Shown: positions 16,999 to 25,451, numbered from the stretch's first letter. The stretch: 64,000 bases of DNA from Martinezella calliandrae (GCF_030272695.1 NZ_JARFYN010000028.1:22983-86982), one strand, 5' to 3'. Made by a program: numbers and translations. The notes: generated by a model not told the origin, from the sequence alone.

Positions 16999-18743
16999 GC
17001 GGCAATCCCCTTGCGTAGTGTTTCGAGATGGATGGTGCGGTCGAGGCGCGCCGCAAGCAGCGGATCATGGGTAGCGACAATCAGCGTCCGGCCCCTTGCC
17101 AGCGCCAGCAAAGCCTCTGTCACATCGGCCGCGGTTGCGGCGTCGAGGTGGGCGGTCGGCTCGTCGGCAAGGATGATGTCGGCGTCGTGATTGGCCGCCA
17201 CGCGGGCCAGCGCCAGGCGCAGTGCCTCGCCGCCGGAGAGGCCGAGGCCGCCTTCGCCGACCGCGGCGATCTCGTTTGCGGCGACCACGCCATCCAGGCG
17301 CACAGCGCGAAGCGCATCTTCGATAGCGCCGCTGTCGATACCAGCACGTCCAAGGCTGACATTTCTCTTCAGGCTGCCGGAGAAAATATGTGGCCTCTGT
17401 CCGACCCATGCCATGCGGCGGCGAAGGGCGGCAGCGCTATTCTCAGCCAGCGCGATCCCGCCGATCCTGATCGTACCGGCTTGCTGCGGCGCGAGCCCCG
17501 CAATCAGGGATAGGATGGTGGTTTTGCCGGAGCCGCTGGCGCCCCAGAGTGCGACATGGTCTCCGGCTGCAACCTTAAGATGGAAGTCATCGATCACCGC
17601 CGAAAGATCTGGTGCGTGGCGGAAGACCAGACCGTCGATCTGGACGGAGGGAGCCGCGGGCACACCCTTTATGCCGTCTTGCTCGGCGCCGTCGAGGATC
17701 GCAGGTCCTGGCGACGACAGGGCGTCGAATGCGGCAAGCGCCGCTTCGCCGTTGGCGCGATCGTGCCAAACGGCAGAGAGTTCTCGGAGGGCCTCGAAAA
17801 ACGCCGGTGCGAGCAGAAGGATGAAAAAGCCTTGCGCAAGAGTGAGCCGGCCATGCCATGTGCCGATGTCGATCGAACCCAGCAAGCTGAAGCCGATATA
17901 GACGGCTGTTGCGGCAACGCCGAGGGCGGCGAAAAGCTCTAGAACGGCGGAAGATAAGAAGGCGATTTTCAACACCGCCATCGTGCGGTTTCGCAACGTT
18001 TCCGCATCGGCGCGCAACCGTTGAGCCGTCATATCAACGGCGTCGAGCGCCCGGATCGTTGCAAGGCCGCGCAAGCGGTCGAGCAAAAAGGCGTTGAGGC
18101 CGCCGGTTTCGGCCAGTTGCTTTTCGCTGGCGGCTTTGGCTCGCCAGCCGATCAGGGCGATGAAAATTGGAATGAGCGGCGCCGCGATCAGCAGGATAAG
18201 CGCCGCAACCCAGGAAATCGGAAAGATGCACGCAAAGAAGACGAGCGGCACTGTGCTCGCTTTCATACGAATCGGTTGAAAGCGGGCGAGATAGGGCACG
18301 ACCGCCTCGGCCTGTTCGCCAACGACGCTCGCCGCTAGACCCGAGGCCGGTCTGCCGGTATCGAGGGGCGACCGGGCTGCGAGCGCCGCGACGGCGCGAT
18401 TGCGTCGCGATGCAAGCTCGTTTCTGGCCGCGCGGAATGCGATGCGCGTGCCGGCGGCATCGACAGCAGCACGAACGATGCCAAGCGCCAATATCGCAAC
18501 TGCCGCAAGCGCCACGTCCATCGTGCTGCCGCCATCGCTTATGACGCCGACGCTGAAGGCGAGGAGGGCTGCCTGCGGAGCCCAGATCAGCGCTGCAACG
18601 GTCTGAAGGCCCGCGGCAAGCCTAAGCCCGGCCGGCTTTCGCTTCGGAGTTGCCGGATTTCGCTTCGCGGCCGGCGCAACGTCGGGCTCTACCGTGCGTG
18701 TTTGTCCCGGAGTGATGTCCGGATCGAAGAAGGCAGCCGTCAT
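16995..18743 (-). CDS. cydD: CydD, thiol ABC exporter subunit
   Basis: A 582-residue ABC half-transporter. After a basic cytoplasmic lead of about 40 residues come six membrane spans and an ATPase domain with Walker A GASGSGKTT, signature LSGGE and Walker B 'IILADEPTAHLD'. The fifth signature residue is Glu, a common variant in CydD. It starts 3 bp after the regulator stop and overlaps cydC, so all three are translationally linked. It partners CydC in thiol export and bd oxidase maturation. Confidence 0.93.
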   Translation of the reverse strand: MTAAFFDPDITPGQTRTVEPDVAPAAKRNPATPKRKPAGLRLAAGLQTVAALIWAPQAALLAFSVGVISDGGSTMDVALAAVAILALGIVRAAVDAAGTRIAFRAARNELASRRNRAVAALAARSPLDTGRPASGLAASVVGEQAEAVVPYLARFQPIRMKASTVPLVFFACIFPISWVAALILLIAAPLIPIFIALIGWRAKAASEKQLAETGGLNAFLLDRLRGLATIRALDAVDMTAQRLRADAETLRNRTMAVLKIAFLSSAVLELFAALGVAATAVYIGFSLLGSIDIGTWHGRLTLAQGFFILLLAPAFFEALRELSAVWHDRANGEAALAAFDALSSPGPAILDGAEQDGIKGVPAAPSVQIDGLVFRHAPDLSAVIDDFHLKVAAGDHVALWGASGSGKTTILSLIAGLAPQQAGTIRIGGIALAENSAAALRRRMAWVGQRPHIFSGSLKRNVSLGRAGIDSGAIEDALRAVRLDGVVAANEIAAVGEGGLGLSGGEALRLALARVAANHDADIILADEPTAHLDAATAADVTEALLALARGRTLIVATHDPLLAARLDRTIHLETLRKGIAA

Positions 18744-18746
18744 TAT

Positions 18747-19322
18747 TCAATCCTCTTTCGCCGTCTTGGAACGCCGGCGGCCGAGCGAGACGACTCGATC
18801 CTTGGTCTCCAGCAGCTTCGTCACCTTCGAGCCGAGCAGCAGCAGGGTAGCGAGCCGCTCGGTCTCCAGCTTTCTGACGTCGTCGTACCAATTGGTCAGT
18901 CGCTCGATCAGGCCGTACATTTCGTTCATCCGCCCCTGGGCATAACGTTCGGCATCGCTCGCCGGCTGCTGCATAAGGGTTTCACGCAGCATCGAGAGTG
19001 TCGGATCGACCTCGCGCTTCTTGCGCTCTTCGGCGAGCGTGCGCAGGATCTGCCAGACATCGTCCGGAGTCGTAAAGAAATCGCGGCGGTCGTCGGGCTT
19101 GTGCCTGAGGAGCACGAGATTCCAGGCCTGCAGTTCGCGCAGGCTCATGGAGACATTCGAACGAGAAATGCCAAGAGCTTCGACGATCTCGTCAGCGCAG
19201 ACCGGCGCCGGGGAGACGAAAAGCAGGGCGTAGATTTGTCCGACGGTCCGGTTGATGCCCCAACGCGAACCCATCTCCCCGAAGTGGAGCACGAAGGATT
19301 GTACGAGCGGCGGAAGATTCAT
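18747..19322 (-). CDS. GbsR/MarR-like winged-helix regulator of the cyd operon
   Basis: A 191-residue protein with an N-terminal winged helix ('VGQIYALLFVSPAPVCADEI' then 'SRSNVSMSLRELQ') and a helical C-terminal half with Arg/Glu-rich segments, as in the COG1510 GbsR-like group. It is the first gene of the cyd transcript. A perfect 11-bp inverted repeat lies 17 bp upstream of its start, which suggests autoregulation and control of the whole operon. The signal is unknown; redox or quinone sensing would be plausible but is not shown by sequence. Confidence 0.82.
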   Translation of the reverse strand: MNLPPLVQSFVLHFGEMGSRWGINRTVGQIYALLFVSPAPVCADEIVEALGISRSNVSMSLRELQAWNLVLLRHKPDDRRDFFTTPDDVWQILRTLAEERKKREVDPTLSMLRETLMQQPASDAERYAQGRMNEMYGLIERLTNWYDDVRKLETERLATLLLLGSKVTKLLETKDRVVSLGRRRSKTAKED

Positions 19323-19338
19323 GGCTGCATCCTGTTGT

Positions 19339-19368
19339 CAGTGATTTCAGAAATTATTGAAATCACTG
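19339..19368. promoter_or_regulatory. Inverted-repeat operator of the cyd operon regulator
   Basis: Perfect 11-bp arms CAGTGATTTCA / TGAAATCACTG with an 8-base spacer, starting 17 bp before the regulator ATG. Half-site centres are about 19 bp apart, or nearly two helical turns, as expected for a dimeric winged-helix repressor. Confidence 0.65.
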
Positions 19369-19442
19369 TAAGTCGTCCTGTACTGTTTGCAATCGATAAG
19401 TCGCCGGTGCGTCAATCTGTGCGAGCAAGCGCATGATTGTCC

Positions 19443-19853
19443 TCATCCGCGCTCGACCAGAACGGAACACTTCGCGTGCCGCACGATCCGGTCCGCTGTC
19501 GCTCCCAGGAAATAATTCGAAAAGTCCGGAATATGAGAGCCGACGATGATGAGGTCGGCCTTCCTCTCGTCGGCGATTGCGAGAATGGCAGTTGCCGGCC
19601 TGCCGGTGCGGATGGTGACAATGGCTGGAATCGCCATGCGGTGGCAGAGATTCTCGAAATTTTCCTGCGAATCTCTGATCGCATCGGTAACGACTGCTTG
19701 CGGCAGATCGGCGAGATAGCTCGGCACGTTCTCGACGACGTGCACGACGATGATCTCGCCACCGTCGTCCACCAGTGCTGCTGCTCGTCTCAGAAGCCGT
19801 TCGCCTTTTTGCGACCTGCCAATGTCAAGGGCACACACAATTTTACGATACAT
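19443..19853 (-). CDS. Universal stress protein (UspA family)
   Basis: A 136-residue single-domain Usp. It has the N-terminal strand 'YRKIVCALDIG' and the C-terminal nucleotide-binding stretch 'IIVGSH', 'YFLGATADRIVRHAKCSVLV'. This corresponds to the G-2x-G-9x-G(S/T) pattern of ATP-binding Usps, though the second Gly region is varied. ATG 19853 follows GGGAGA; a longer in-frame start upstream has no such support. A FixK/FNR-type box lies 78 bp upstream, consistent with induction under low oxygen as for other Usps. Confidence 0.88.
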   Translation of the reverse strand: MYRKIVCALDIGRSQKGERLLRRAAALVDDGGEIIVVHVVENVPSYLADLPQAVVTDAIRDSQENFENLCHRMAIPAIVTIRTGRPATAILAIADERKADLIIVGSHIPDFSNYFLGATADRIVRHAKCSVLVERG

Positions 19854-19930
19854 ATGATCTCCCGGCACCGGGCTAAGGGCGCACCGGATTTTCCATGCTT
19901 TGATTATGCCCGACATGGAGCGGGCAAGCT

Positions 19931-19944
19931 TTGACTGAAATCAA
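19931..19944 (-). promoter_or_regulatory. FNR/FixK box upstream of usp gene
   Basis: TTGACTGAAATCAA fits TTGA-N6-TCAA exactly and the fuller TTGAT-N4-ATCAA at all but one base. Its centre is about 85 bp before the usp start codon, suitable for activation near -40 of a promoter. Confidence 0.65.
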
Positions 19945-20118
19945 AGCAGTCGCCTTCAACAACCCTTGCTAGGCTGTGACTTAACCAACCGTCGAAATAT
20001 ACGGGCGCCATGAAAGCTGTGGTCGATCATTTGGAGGGACGCCGGAGAAGCGCCTCTGCAAGTTCTCCAAACAAGCGCCGCCATCGCTTGTTCCTATGGT
20101 GTCGCAAACCGGAGAATA

Positions 20119-20646
20119 TCAGCCCGCTTTGGCTGATGATGTCGATCCTTCCATCTGGCCAATCTCTTTGAGATGCTTTTCTAGTGCCAGCCGGTCGATC
20201 GAGGCGATCGGAAGGTTGACCAGGAGCATGATCCGATTTTTCAGATAGCGCGCGGCCTGCGCGAAGGCGCGAGCCTTTTCGACATCGGTGCCTTCGACAG
20301 TGGAGGGGTCCTCGATGCCCCAATGCGAGGAGGCGGGGTGACCGGGCCAAATCGGGCAGACTTCACCTGCCGCATCGTCACAGACAGTGATGATGAAATC
20401 CATAGGCGGCGCCCCCGGCTCGGCGAAAACATCCCAACTTTTCGAACTGAAGCCGGAAGAGGGATATCCAAGCGCTTCAAGTGTCTTCACGGCCCAGGGA
20501 TTTATATCGCCCTTGGGAGAACTGCCGGCCGAAAAGGCGCGGAAACGGCCCTTGCCTTCGGTGTTCAAGATCGACTCAGCCATGATCGAGCGGGAGGAAT
20601 TGCCCGTGCAGAGAAATAGAACATTGTAGACGCCATTATCGCTCAT
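20119..20646 (-). CDS. arsC: Arsenate reductase, low-molecular-weight phosphatase type
   Basis: A 175-residue cytoplasmic enzyme. The phosphate loop 'CTGNSSRS' (C13-x5-R19) near the N-terminus and a later pair of cysteines ('ITVCDDAAGEVC') match the redox cysteines of the ArsC class that reduces arsenate to arsenite with thioredoxin-type coupling. ATG 20646 follows GGGGGAGA. It stands alone: no arsR, arsB or acr3 gene is adjacent, so efflux of the product would need genes elsewhere. A short GTGAC/GTCAC repeat about 40 bp upstream may be regulatory. Confidence 0.88.
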   Translation of the reverse strand: MSDNGVYNVLFLCTGNSSRSIMAESILNTEGKGRFRAFSAGSSPKGDINPWAVKTLEALGYPSSGFSSKSWDVFAEPGAPPMDFIITVCDDAAGEVCPIWPGHPASSHWGIEDPSTVEGTDVEKARAFAQAARYLKNRIMLLVNLPIASIDRLALEKHLKEIGQMEGSTSSAKAG

Positions 20647-20824
20647 TGCGCTTTCTCCCCCATGTATTGTTTTTGTAAAGCAGGTGACGGTCACAGTAGC
20701 TAAGCGTCCGGATGGCCGGAACCGCATCCTTCTTCAGGAAGCGCGCCGACTGCCGGAAGCATTAAAGCCAAAACTATACATGATATAAGGGGAAATGCGT
20801 CACGCTCGAAGGAATTAGCTGTGA

Positions 20825-21238
20825 TTAAATCTCGACATTTGACTGCAGCAGGCCGACGCGAACAGCAAATCTTTCTCCGGGACCGTGAACTGCCGCAAAG
20901 AGCAGGCCGGCCAGAAAGACGAAGTGGTCGACGAAGAAGCCGAATTCCGCCTGATTGCCGCTCCAGCGGTTTGGTCCGTGGAAGCTGAAGGCAAGGAAGA
21001 TGACGTAGATGCCGGCAGCCAATGCGGCCTCCGAGAAGAAGGCCCCCGTCAGCAGGCAGATCGCCAGCGCGCTTTCGAAGAAGGCGGCGATCCAGGCGAG
21101 GAACATCGACAGCGGGAAACCCGCCGAAGCTATATAGCCAGCCGTCGACTGCATGTCCGCGAATTTGAAGCTGGCCGCCATCACGAAGACGGCGCCGAAG
21201 ATCAATCTGGCCAGGCAGATTGCGATTGTCTTGCTCAT
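20825..21238 (-). CDS. DoxX-family membrane protein
   Basis: A 137-residue protein with four hydrophobic helices. The N-terminus 'ICLARLIFGAVFVMAASFKF' and the 'AAFFESALAICLLTG' segment match DoxX-type proteins. ATG 21238 follows GGAGG at good spacing. It is separated from arsC by about 180 bp on the same strand. Family members are linked to thiosulfate/quinone or redox membrane complexes, but no specific reaction can be assigned here. Confidence 0.75.
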   Translation of the reverse strand: MSKTIAICLARLIFGAVFVMAASFKFADMQSTAGYIASAGFPLSMFLAWIAAFFESALAICLLTGAFFSEAALAAGIYVIFLAFSFHGPNRWSGNQAEFGFFVDHFVFLAGLLFAAVHGPGERFAVRVGLLQSNVEI

Positions 21239-21698
21239 GTCGATATCCTCCGTTTTCCAAGTTCTGGCGATCCATGATTGCGGCATCGCCATTCTGACCC
21301 AAGGACGGAGGATAGGCCGCGTTCCCGACATTGCGGCTATTGTTTTTGCATTGGCGTTGGATCGCGTGACCCGAACTCTCACGATGCCCCGTTCGAGTTG
21401 CCGCGCCAAAGTCACTTCGACGACGAGCGCGCGGAAGCATCGGCTTACGGATTCGGATCACATAGCTTTATGTCGACAAGCACATAGCCACATTGCTTCA
21501 TTTGGCGAATGAGGGCCTTGTGCTTTTTGCTTCCAGTCAAAACGATCCTGAAACATCTCGTTACGCATCAAGAGGATAATCTGATAGAGTTTCATGAACC
21601 GGCCATGGGCGAAGAGATGATCGAATTCGCCGAGGAGAGGGCGCCGGCGCGAAGATATCGAGGTTCGAGCCGGCGAAGCTGATAAATGCGGGTTTCAG
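21239..21698. other. Intergenic stretch with no recognised gene
   Basis: About 460 bp. The promoter of the DoxX gene should lie at its left end. Short open frames exist on both strands, but none has a ribosome site or a recognisable family. Confidence 0.3.
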
Positions 21699-21860
21699 CT
21701 ATGACTTTCGATCGACTGAAACCGCATGGGAGGCTTTCGCCTGCGCGGCGTCCATGCTGTTGAAGAGTTCTTGAACGAGCTGGGCTATCCGCTCCGGCGA
21801 CGTTCCTTTGGCGCGCTCTTCTTCGATCCGGCGTCTGACGAGTATTTCCAAATTCGTCAT
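21699..21860 (-). CDS. Small hypothetical helical protein (53 residues)
   Basis: Begins 'MTNLEILVRRRIEEERAKG' and continues as a charged helix ('SPERIAQLVQELFNSMD') with a polar tail. ATG 21860 has GGAG nine bases upstream. Composition and codon use are gene-like, but I do not recognise a family. It has no membrane segment or cysteine. It could be a small regulator or structural protein; confidence is limited because it is so short. Confidence 0.4.
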   Translation of the reverse strand: MTNLEILVRRRIEEERAKGTSPERIAQLVQELFNSMDAAQAKASHAVSVDRKS

Positions 21861-22446
21861 GTCTATCATCTCCATTATCCGGCGCGAGAGAAGTTTCATC
21901 CTCGACGGGCGGAAGGGCAAGTTACGGTTTGTTCATGGATGCGGTGGGGGAGGTTGCGTTCGGCGGAATTCAAGCTGTCAGGGTTACTATGAGCGCTTCG
22001 GGGGTTGTTCTGGCATCACTGCTTTTGGCATTCACAACTGCGAAATCTTCCTGATTAACCGCATGGGCAATGTCGCAGCTTCCGCGTTCGTGGGGGGAAG
22101 CTCTCTAAACTTCGAGCCGGGTCTACTGATCAGCGTAGGTATTTCCGGATCGTTAAACCGGGACGAGGTCCGTCTTGAGGACGTCGTGATGTTATGCACC
22201 GGACAACGAAAAGAACACCGGCCTTCTTCGCCAAGGCGCTCAACTTTGGCGGGACGAGCGGCGGTAGGATGCGGCTGATATATCTCGAAAAGGCAGCCAA
22301 CGGCGAGTATGAGCCCATTGAAACACTGCTAACGGGCTCGCTTATTGGCAGGACGATATTGAGGGCTCGCTCGGTATCGTTGGGCATGGACTGCTGGAGG
22401 AGATCTGCCGCCGCCAGCCGCTTTCAAAATATACTCGGTCTGGAGG
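21861..22446. other. Non-coding or degraded stretch before the mobile-element remnant
   Basis: About 585 bp with mixed composition and several overlapping open frames, none convincing. Given the deleted gene that follows, it may be degraded mobile DNA. Confidence 0.3.
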
Positions 22447-22684
22447 TCATTTTTCATCATGCACGGGCATTTCGGGAAGCAAGCCAGCGAAAGCCAGCAG
22501 CGGGCCGAGATCGTGATCGTCGGCCGCTTTCAGTGCCGCAATATAGGTTCTACGGCGTTCGCTCATTTTCTGAAGATCGTATCCCGCCGTCCAGTCGATA
22601 ACGTCAGTCCCGTATATTGAGACCTCCTATCTCATTCGGATCGAGAGGTGTCGCGCCTTCAGGATATTCGAGCTTGATTTTCAC
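22447..22684 (-). pseudogene. Mobile mystery protein B (Fic-type) with internal deletion
   Basis: The GTG at 22684 overlaps the stop of the preceding gene and opens a frame reading 'KIKLEYPEGATPLDPNEIGG', the characteristic N-terminus of mobile mystery protein B. It stops after about 26 codons. A second frame from about 22614 to the stop at 22447 reads 'TDVIDWTAGYDLQKMSERRR', then 'YIAALKAADDHDLGPLLAFA', which matches the normal C-terminus. The middle of about 120 residues, including the Fic catalytic motif HPFxxGNGR, is missing and the joint is out of frame. This is therefore an inactive remnant of a roughly 200-residue protein. The partner gene upstream is intact. Confidence 0.72.
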
Positions 22685-23139
22685 TTCTCCTCCCAGAAGT
22701 CGGGCGGCATTTCGTAGATCAGTTCGTTCATCAGGCGGACTACTTCCTGGTTGGTTCTGGCGGCAGATACGGCCTGGTCCTCAAGCGCCATATGCTTGCC
22801 GGCTATGCCTGTGATCTTTTGCGCCTTTTTTCGAGCCTGGGCGATAATGACATTTTCGATGGTGTCCGGTGGGACAAAGGCATAAACAAAGTGGCAACCC
22901 ATAGCTTCGGCTGCTGCCTGCATGGATTTCAGGGTGACTCCGCCTTCCAATTCAGCTTTCTCGGCTTGCGCGATGCGCGCGCGTGTGAGCCCCATGCGTT
23001 TGGCAAGTTGGGCGCCCGACATACCAAGGGCTTTACGAACGGTTCGAATCCAGCCTTCGGCCGGGGTTCGAATGTTGGTGCCCTGCGTTGTATCGACAAT
23101 GATCTGATATTGTTGGCGAACGGCCCGTTTAACGCTCAT
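22681..23139 (-). CDS. Mobile mystery protein A (XRE-family antitoxin-like regulator)
   Basis: A 152-residue protein with an XRE helix-turn-helix at about 35-65 ('RTVRKALGMSGAQLAKRMGL', 'TRARIAQAEK') and 'GCHFVYAFVPPDTIENVI', hallmarks of mobile mystery protein A. These proteins are encoded just before a Fic-domain protein (mystery B) and behave like an antitoxin or repressor for it. ATG 23139 is preferred; an upstream in-frame TTG at 23160 lies inside the operator region. The partner is deleted here, leaving an orphan. Two inverted repeats upstream are likely its operators. Confidence 0.82.
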   Translation of the reverse strand: MSVKRAVRQQYQIIVDTTQGTNIRTPAEGWIRTVRKALGMSGAQLAKRMGLTRARIAQAEKAELEGGVTLKSMQAAAEAMGCHFVYAFVPPDTIENVIIAQARKKAQKITGIAGKHMALEDQAVSAARTNQEVVRLMNELIYEMPPDFWEEK

Positions 23140-23148
23140 TGTTAACTC

Positions 23149-23183
23149 ATATGTTGACAATTAACGGCATAGTGCCAACATAT
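23149..23183. promoter_or_regulatory. Inverted repeat near the mystery-A start
   Basis: Arms ATATGTTG (23149-23156) and CAACATAT (23176-23183) flank 19 bases just upstream of the ATG. This is a candidate autoregulatory operator. Confidence 0.45.
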
Positions 23184-23200
23184 TCATATACAAAACTATT

Positions 23201-23230
23201 CTTTGTGTCAATATTTATATTGACACAAAG
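23201..23230. promoter_or_regulatory. Perfect 13-bp inverted repeat upstream of mystery-A gene
   Basis: CTTTGTGTCAATA / TATTGACACAAAG with a 4-base spacer, about 60-90 bp before the ATG in AT-rich DNA. It is a strong candidate for a dimeric XRE operator. The same sequence could form a hairpin, but there is no U tract. Confidence 0.6.
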
Positions 23231-23355
23231 CTTTCACGCTTGAGAAGTAAGTAAGGAGTTTGCTGAGGCACAACGAGACACCTCTACGCAAATGGCGCTC
23301 CGCCGTCCTCAGTGGGTTTACGTGGTGCTGCGCGGCAGCCTCGTCCGGAACGCCG

Positions 23356-23565
23356 TCAGGTATCTCGGTGATGTGATCGGCTGGGACGATGGCCTTTTCG
23401 CTCCGCGCACCACGGCCACGGAAGAAGGCGACAGACGATAATTGGATGAAAATGGATGGACAAATAGCAAAATCGCTGCTTGAGAGGCTTTTTCACGCCG
23501 ACCTTCCGGCCAGCGTTCCATGCCGGGCGCCCCAATGCAGCAGGATCATATTTTGCGATACCCAT
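23356..23565 (-). pseudogene. Remnant of a tyrosine-type integrase (N-terminus only)
   Basis: ATG 23565 follows GAAGGAGAA and reads 'MGIAKYDPAALGRPAWNAGR' then 'KVGVKKPLKQ', which I recognise as the start of a widespread alphaproteobacterial site-specific integrase (normally about 200 residues). After about 30 residues the text no longer resembles the family, and the catalytic Arg/His/Tyr region is absent. It is a truncated integrase next to the deleted mystery A/B pair, which marks old mobile-element activity. Confidence 0.55.
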
Positions 23566-23797
23566 TTGAGTTCTCCTTCGGCCGCCATTGGCCGTTGGAA
23601 GAACACACAAATTCCAGGTACGCGGCGGCCGTCACCGGAACGACAGCTTAGGACGGTAAGACTCTTGTAGGTGCGTAACCGAGGAAATCAATCGCTCAGC
23701 CCCTAATTTAGGGCGGATTGAACCGCGCCGCACTTGTGATTATCAGACATTGCGACAGCTATCGCGACAATTCCGACAGTTGGCCGATGTCCAAGGG
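23566..23797. other. Intergenic stretch, no gene seen
   Basis: About 230 bp between the integrase remnant and the 3' end of the formamidase-like gene. Several GCGACA-type short direct repeats occur at 23751-23777, but no gene or clear terminator was recognised. Confidence 0.3.
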
Positions 23798-25447
23798 TCA
23801 GGATGCCTGATCCGTAGAGGTCTGGCCCGAGCCGAAGCGGTCCAGCACGTTGCGTGTGACCGCGATCACCTGCGCATCGCCTCGGGTCAGGCCCATGACC
23901 CATTCACAGGTCGCGGCGGTGAAGATCTCGCCGCGACCCTTCTGCCAGTGGATGATCATGCCGTTGCCGCGCGCGCTGGCGTCCAGCGTTTCGGGTGTGA
24001 CGGCGCCGAACAGCGCCTTCGCCTTGAATTCGGCGTCGGTTGCGCCGATGTAGAGCGTCTCGCCCCACGCGCCCGTATCGTTCTCGATACTGGTGGCCAG
24101 CCCCATCGCCAGGATGACGATCTCCGGCACGGCCCCATCGGTGCAGGCAGGGTAAGGCAGACCATCATCCATCCGGTAGTCCAGCCCGTCGACCTCGTAG
24201 CCGAAGATACGACTTCCGGCGCCCAACTGGTCGCCGTACCCCAACCCGGTATTGGCAAACCCCCAGTGACCTGGTCGATAGACCGTAAAGCCACCTGGGC
24301 CGTTCCCCACGCAGCGGCCCAGTCCGGCATAGACCCCGCGCAGGGCGTTGACGCCGAAAGTCAGGGCACCGGGGCGGTTGACGGGGGCGACTTCCCAGGC
24401 TGCCGTGGTCAGATGCGGCGTGCTGCCCTTGGCCTTCGGGTCGTGCTCGGCGGTGTACTTATAGCAGATCTGGTTCCGGCCTTGATTCTCGATACGGGTC
24501 TGCCAGAGGAAGTTACCGGCAAGGCGCGCGACCTTGCCGCCCTCTTCGACGAAGGCGTCGACGGCGTCGCGCATACGCGCACTCCAGTATTCGTCATGGC
24601 CGACGAAGATCGCGCAGCGGTGACGGCTCAAAAGGTCGGGGTCGGAGTCCAGGTTATGCAGGGTGGCAAAATCGAAATCACGGTCTTCGGCCTCGGCCCA
24701 GCGGGCGAAAGGGCGTTCATAACTGGCCCATCCGCTTGAGGCATACTTCTTGGAATAGCCATAAGCATAGGCCCATTCCATGTAGGGGTAGCGGACCATC
24801 TCCCCGGGTTTCTGCGGCAGCTCCGGCAATGCGCGCGGGGCACCGGGAGGCAATTTGCAGAACCCCCGCGTCCAAGGACGCTGTGTCGATAGAACCGGCG
24901 AAAAAGCGTTGCCGTCAGGCCCCGTAATGCCCTCGTAATGGTTCGATCCGCCCCAGCAGTTATAGGCCACCCATGTGCCGGTGGCGCAGACCAGCACGTA
25001 TGGCGCGGGTGGCAGATGTCGCGCACGGCGGATCAGGATCAGGTGATGCTCCTCGATCCGATCACCGTCGCGTTCCGCCCGGAGCGTGATCAGATATCCG
25101 CCCGGCCGCCAGTCATCCGGCACGGTGAAGCGTGCACTTTCCGGCCATCCGCAGCCCGTGACCGAACAATCTGCGGGCGTGTCGCGGTGGTGGCCGGGAA
25201 GGTCATCCATCTGCAGCAGCGGCTCATACCGTAGCCCGTCGCGCCCCACCTCGAAGGACCACCGCTCGGCGGTGGTCGAGACGTGCAGCACAACCTCGTC
25301 GCCCGGAACATAGCTCATCCGCGGTGTATAGCCCCAGACCTCCAGCACACGCGGATCGCGCGCCGGACCTATGTAATAGTGATCGAGGATATGCCGCGCG
25401 CGGGCGCGGGTGCGTGGCGTGATGGCGGGTCCGGGTCCTTCGGTCAT
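23798..25447 (-). CDS. N,N-dimethylformamidase large-subunit-like protein
   Basis: A 549-residue protein matching the C-terminal catalytic region of the dimethylformamidase large subunit. It has an N-terminal Ig-like part ('GYTPRMSYVPGDEVVLHVST', 'DCSVTGCGWPESARF') and a class-I amidotransferase-like core ('FVGHDEYWSARMRDAVDAFV', 'VARLAGNFLWQ'). Known DMFase has a small subunit and a longer (~760-residue) large subunit; here no small-subunit gene is adjacent and the protein is shorter. The true substrate may therefore be another amide. ATG 25447 lies 4 bp after the CoA-transferase stop. It probably acts in a catabolic operon with that enzyme under the divergent GlxA-type regulator. Confidence 0.8.
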   Translation of the reverse strand: MTEGPGPAITPRTRARARHILDHYYIGPARDPRVLEVWGYTPRMSYVPGDEVVLHVSTTAERWSFEVGRDGLRYEPLLQMDDLPGHHRDTPADCSVTGCGWPESARFTVPDDWRPGGYLITLRAERDGDRIEEHHLILIRRARHLPPAPYVLVCATGTWVAYNCWGGSNHYEGITGPDGNAFSPVLSTQRPWTRGFCKLPPGAPRALPELPQKPGEMVRYPYMEWAYAYGYSKKYASSGWASYERPFARWAEAEDRDFDFATLHNLDSDPDLLSRHRCAIFVGHDEYWSARMRDAVDAFVEEGGKVARLAGNFLWQTRIENQGRNQICYKYTAEHDPKAKGSTPHLTTAAWEVAPVNRPGALTFGVNALRGVYAGLGRCVGNGPGGFTVYRPGHWGFANTGLGYGDQLGAGSRIFGYEVDGLDYRMDDGLPYPACTDGAVPEIVILAMGLATSIENDTGAWGETLYIGATDAEFKAKALFGAVTPETLDASARGNGMIIHWQKGRGEIFTAATCEWVMGLTRGDAQVIAVTRNVLDRFGSGQTSTDQAS

Positions 25448-25451
25448 GGGA

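Noticed and set aside
22130..22601. Frames before mystery B remnant
   Set aside because: No ribosome site, no recognised family; part overlaps the remnant.
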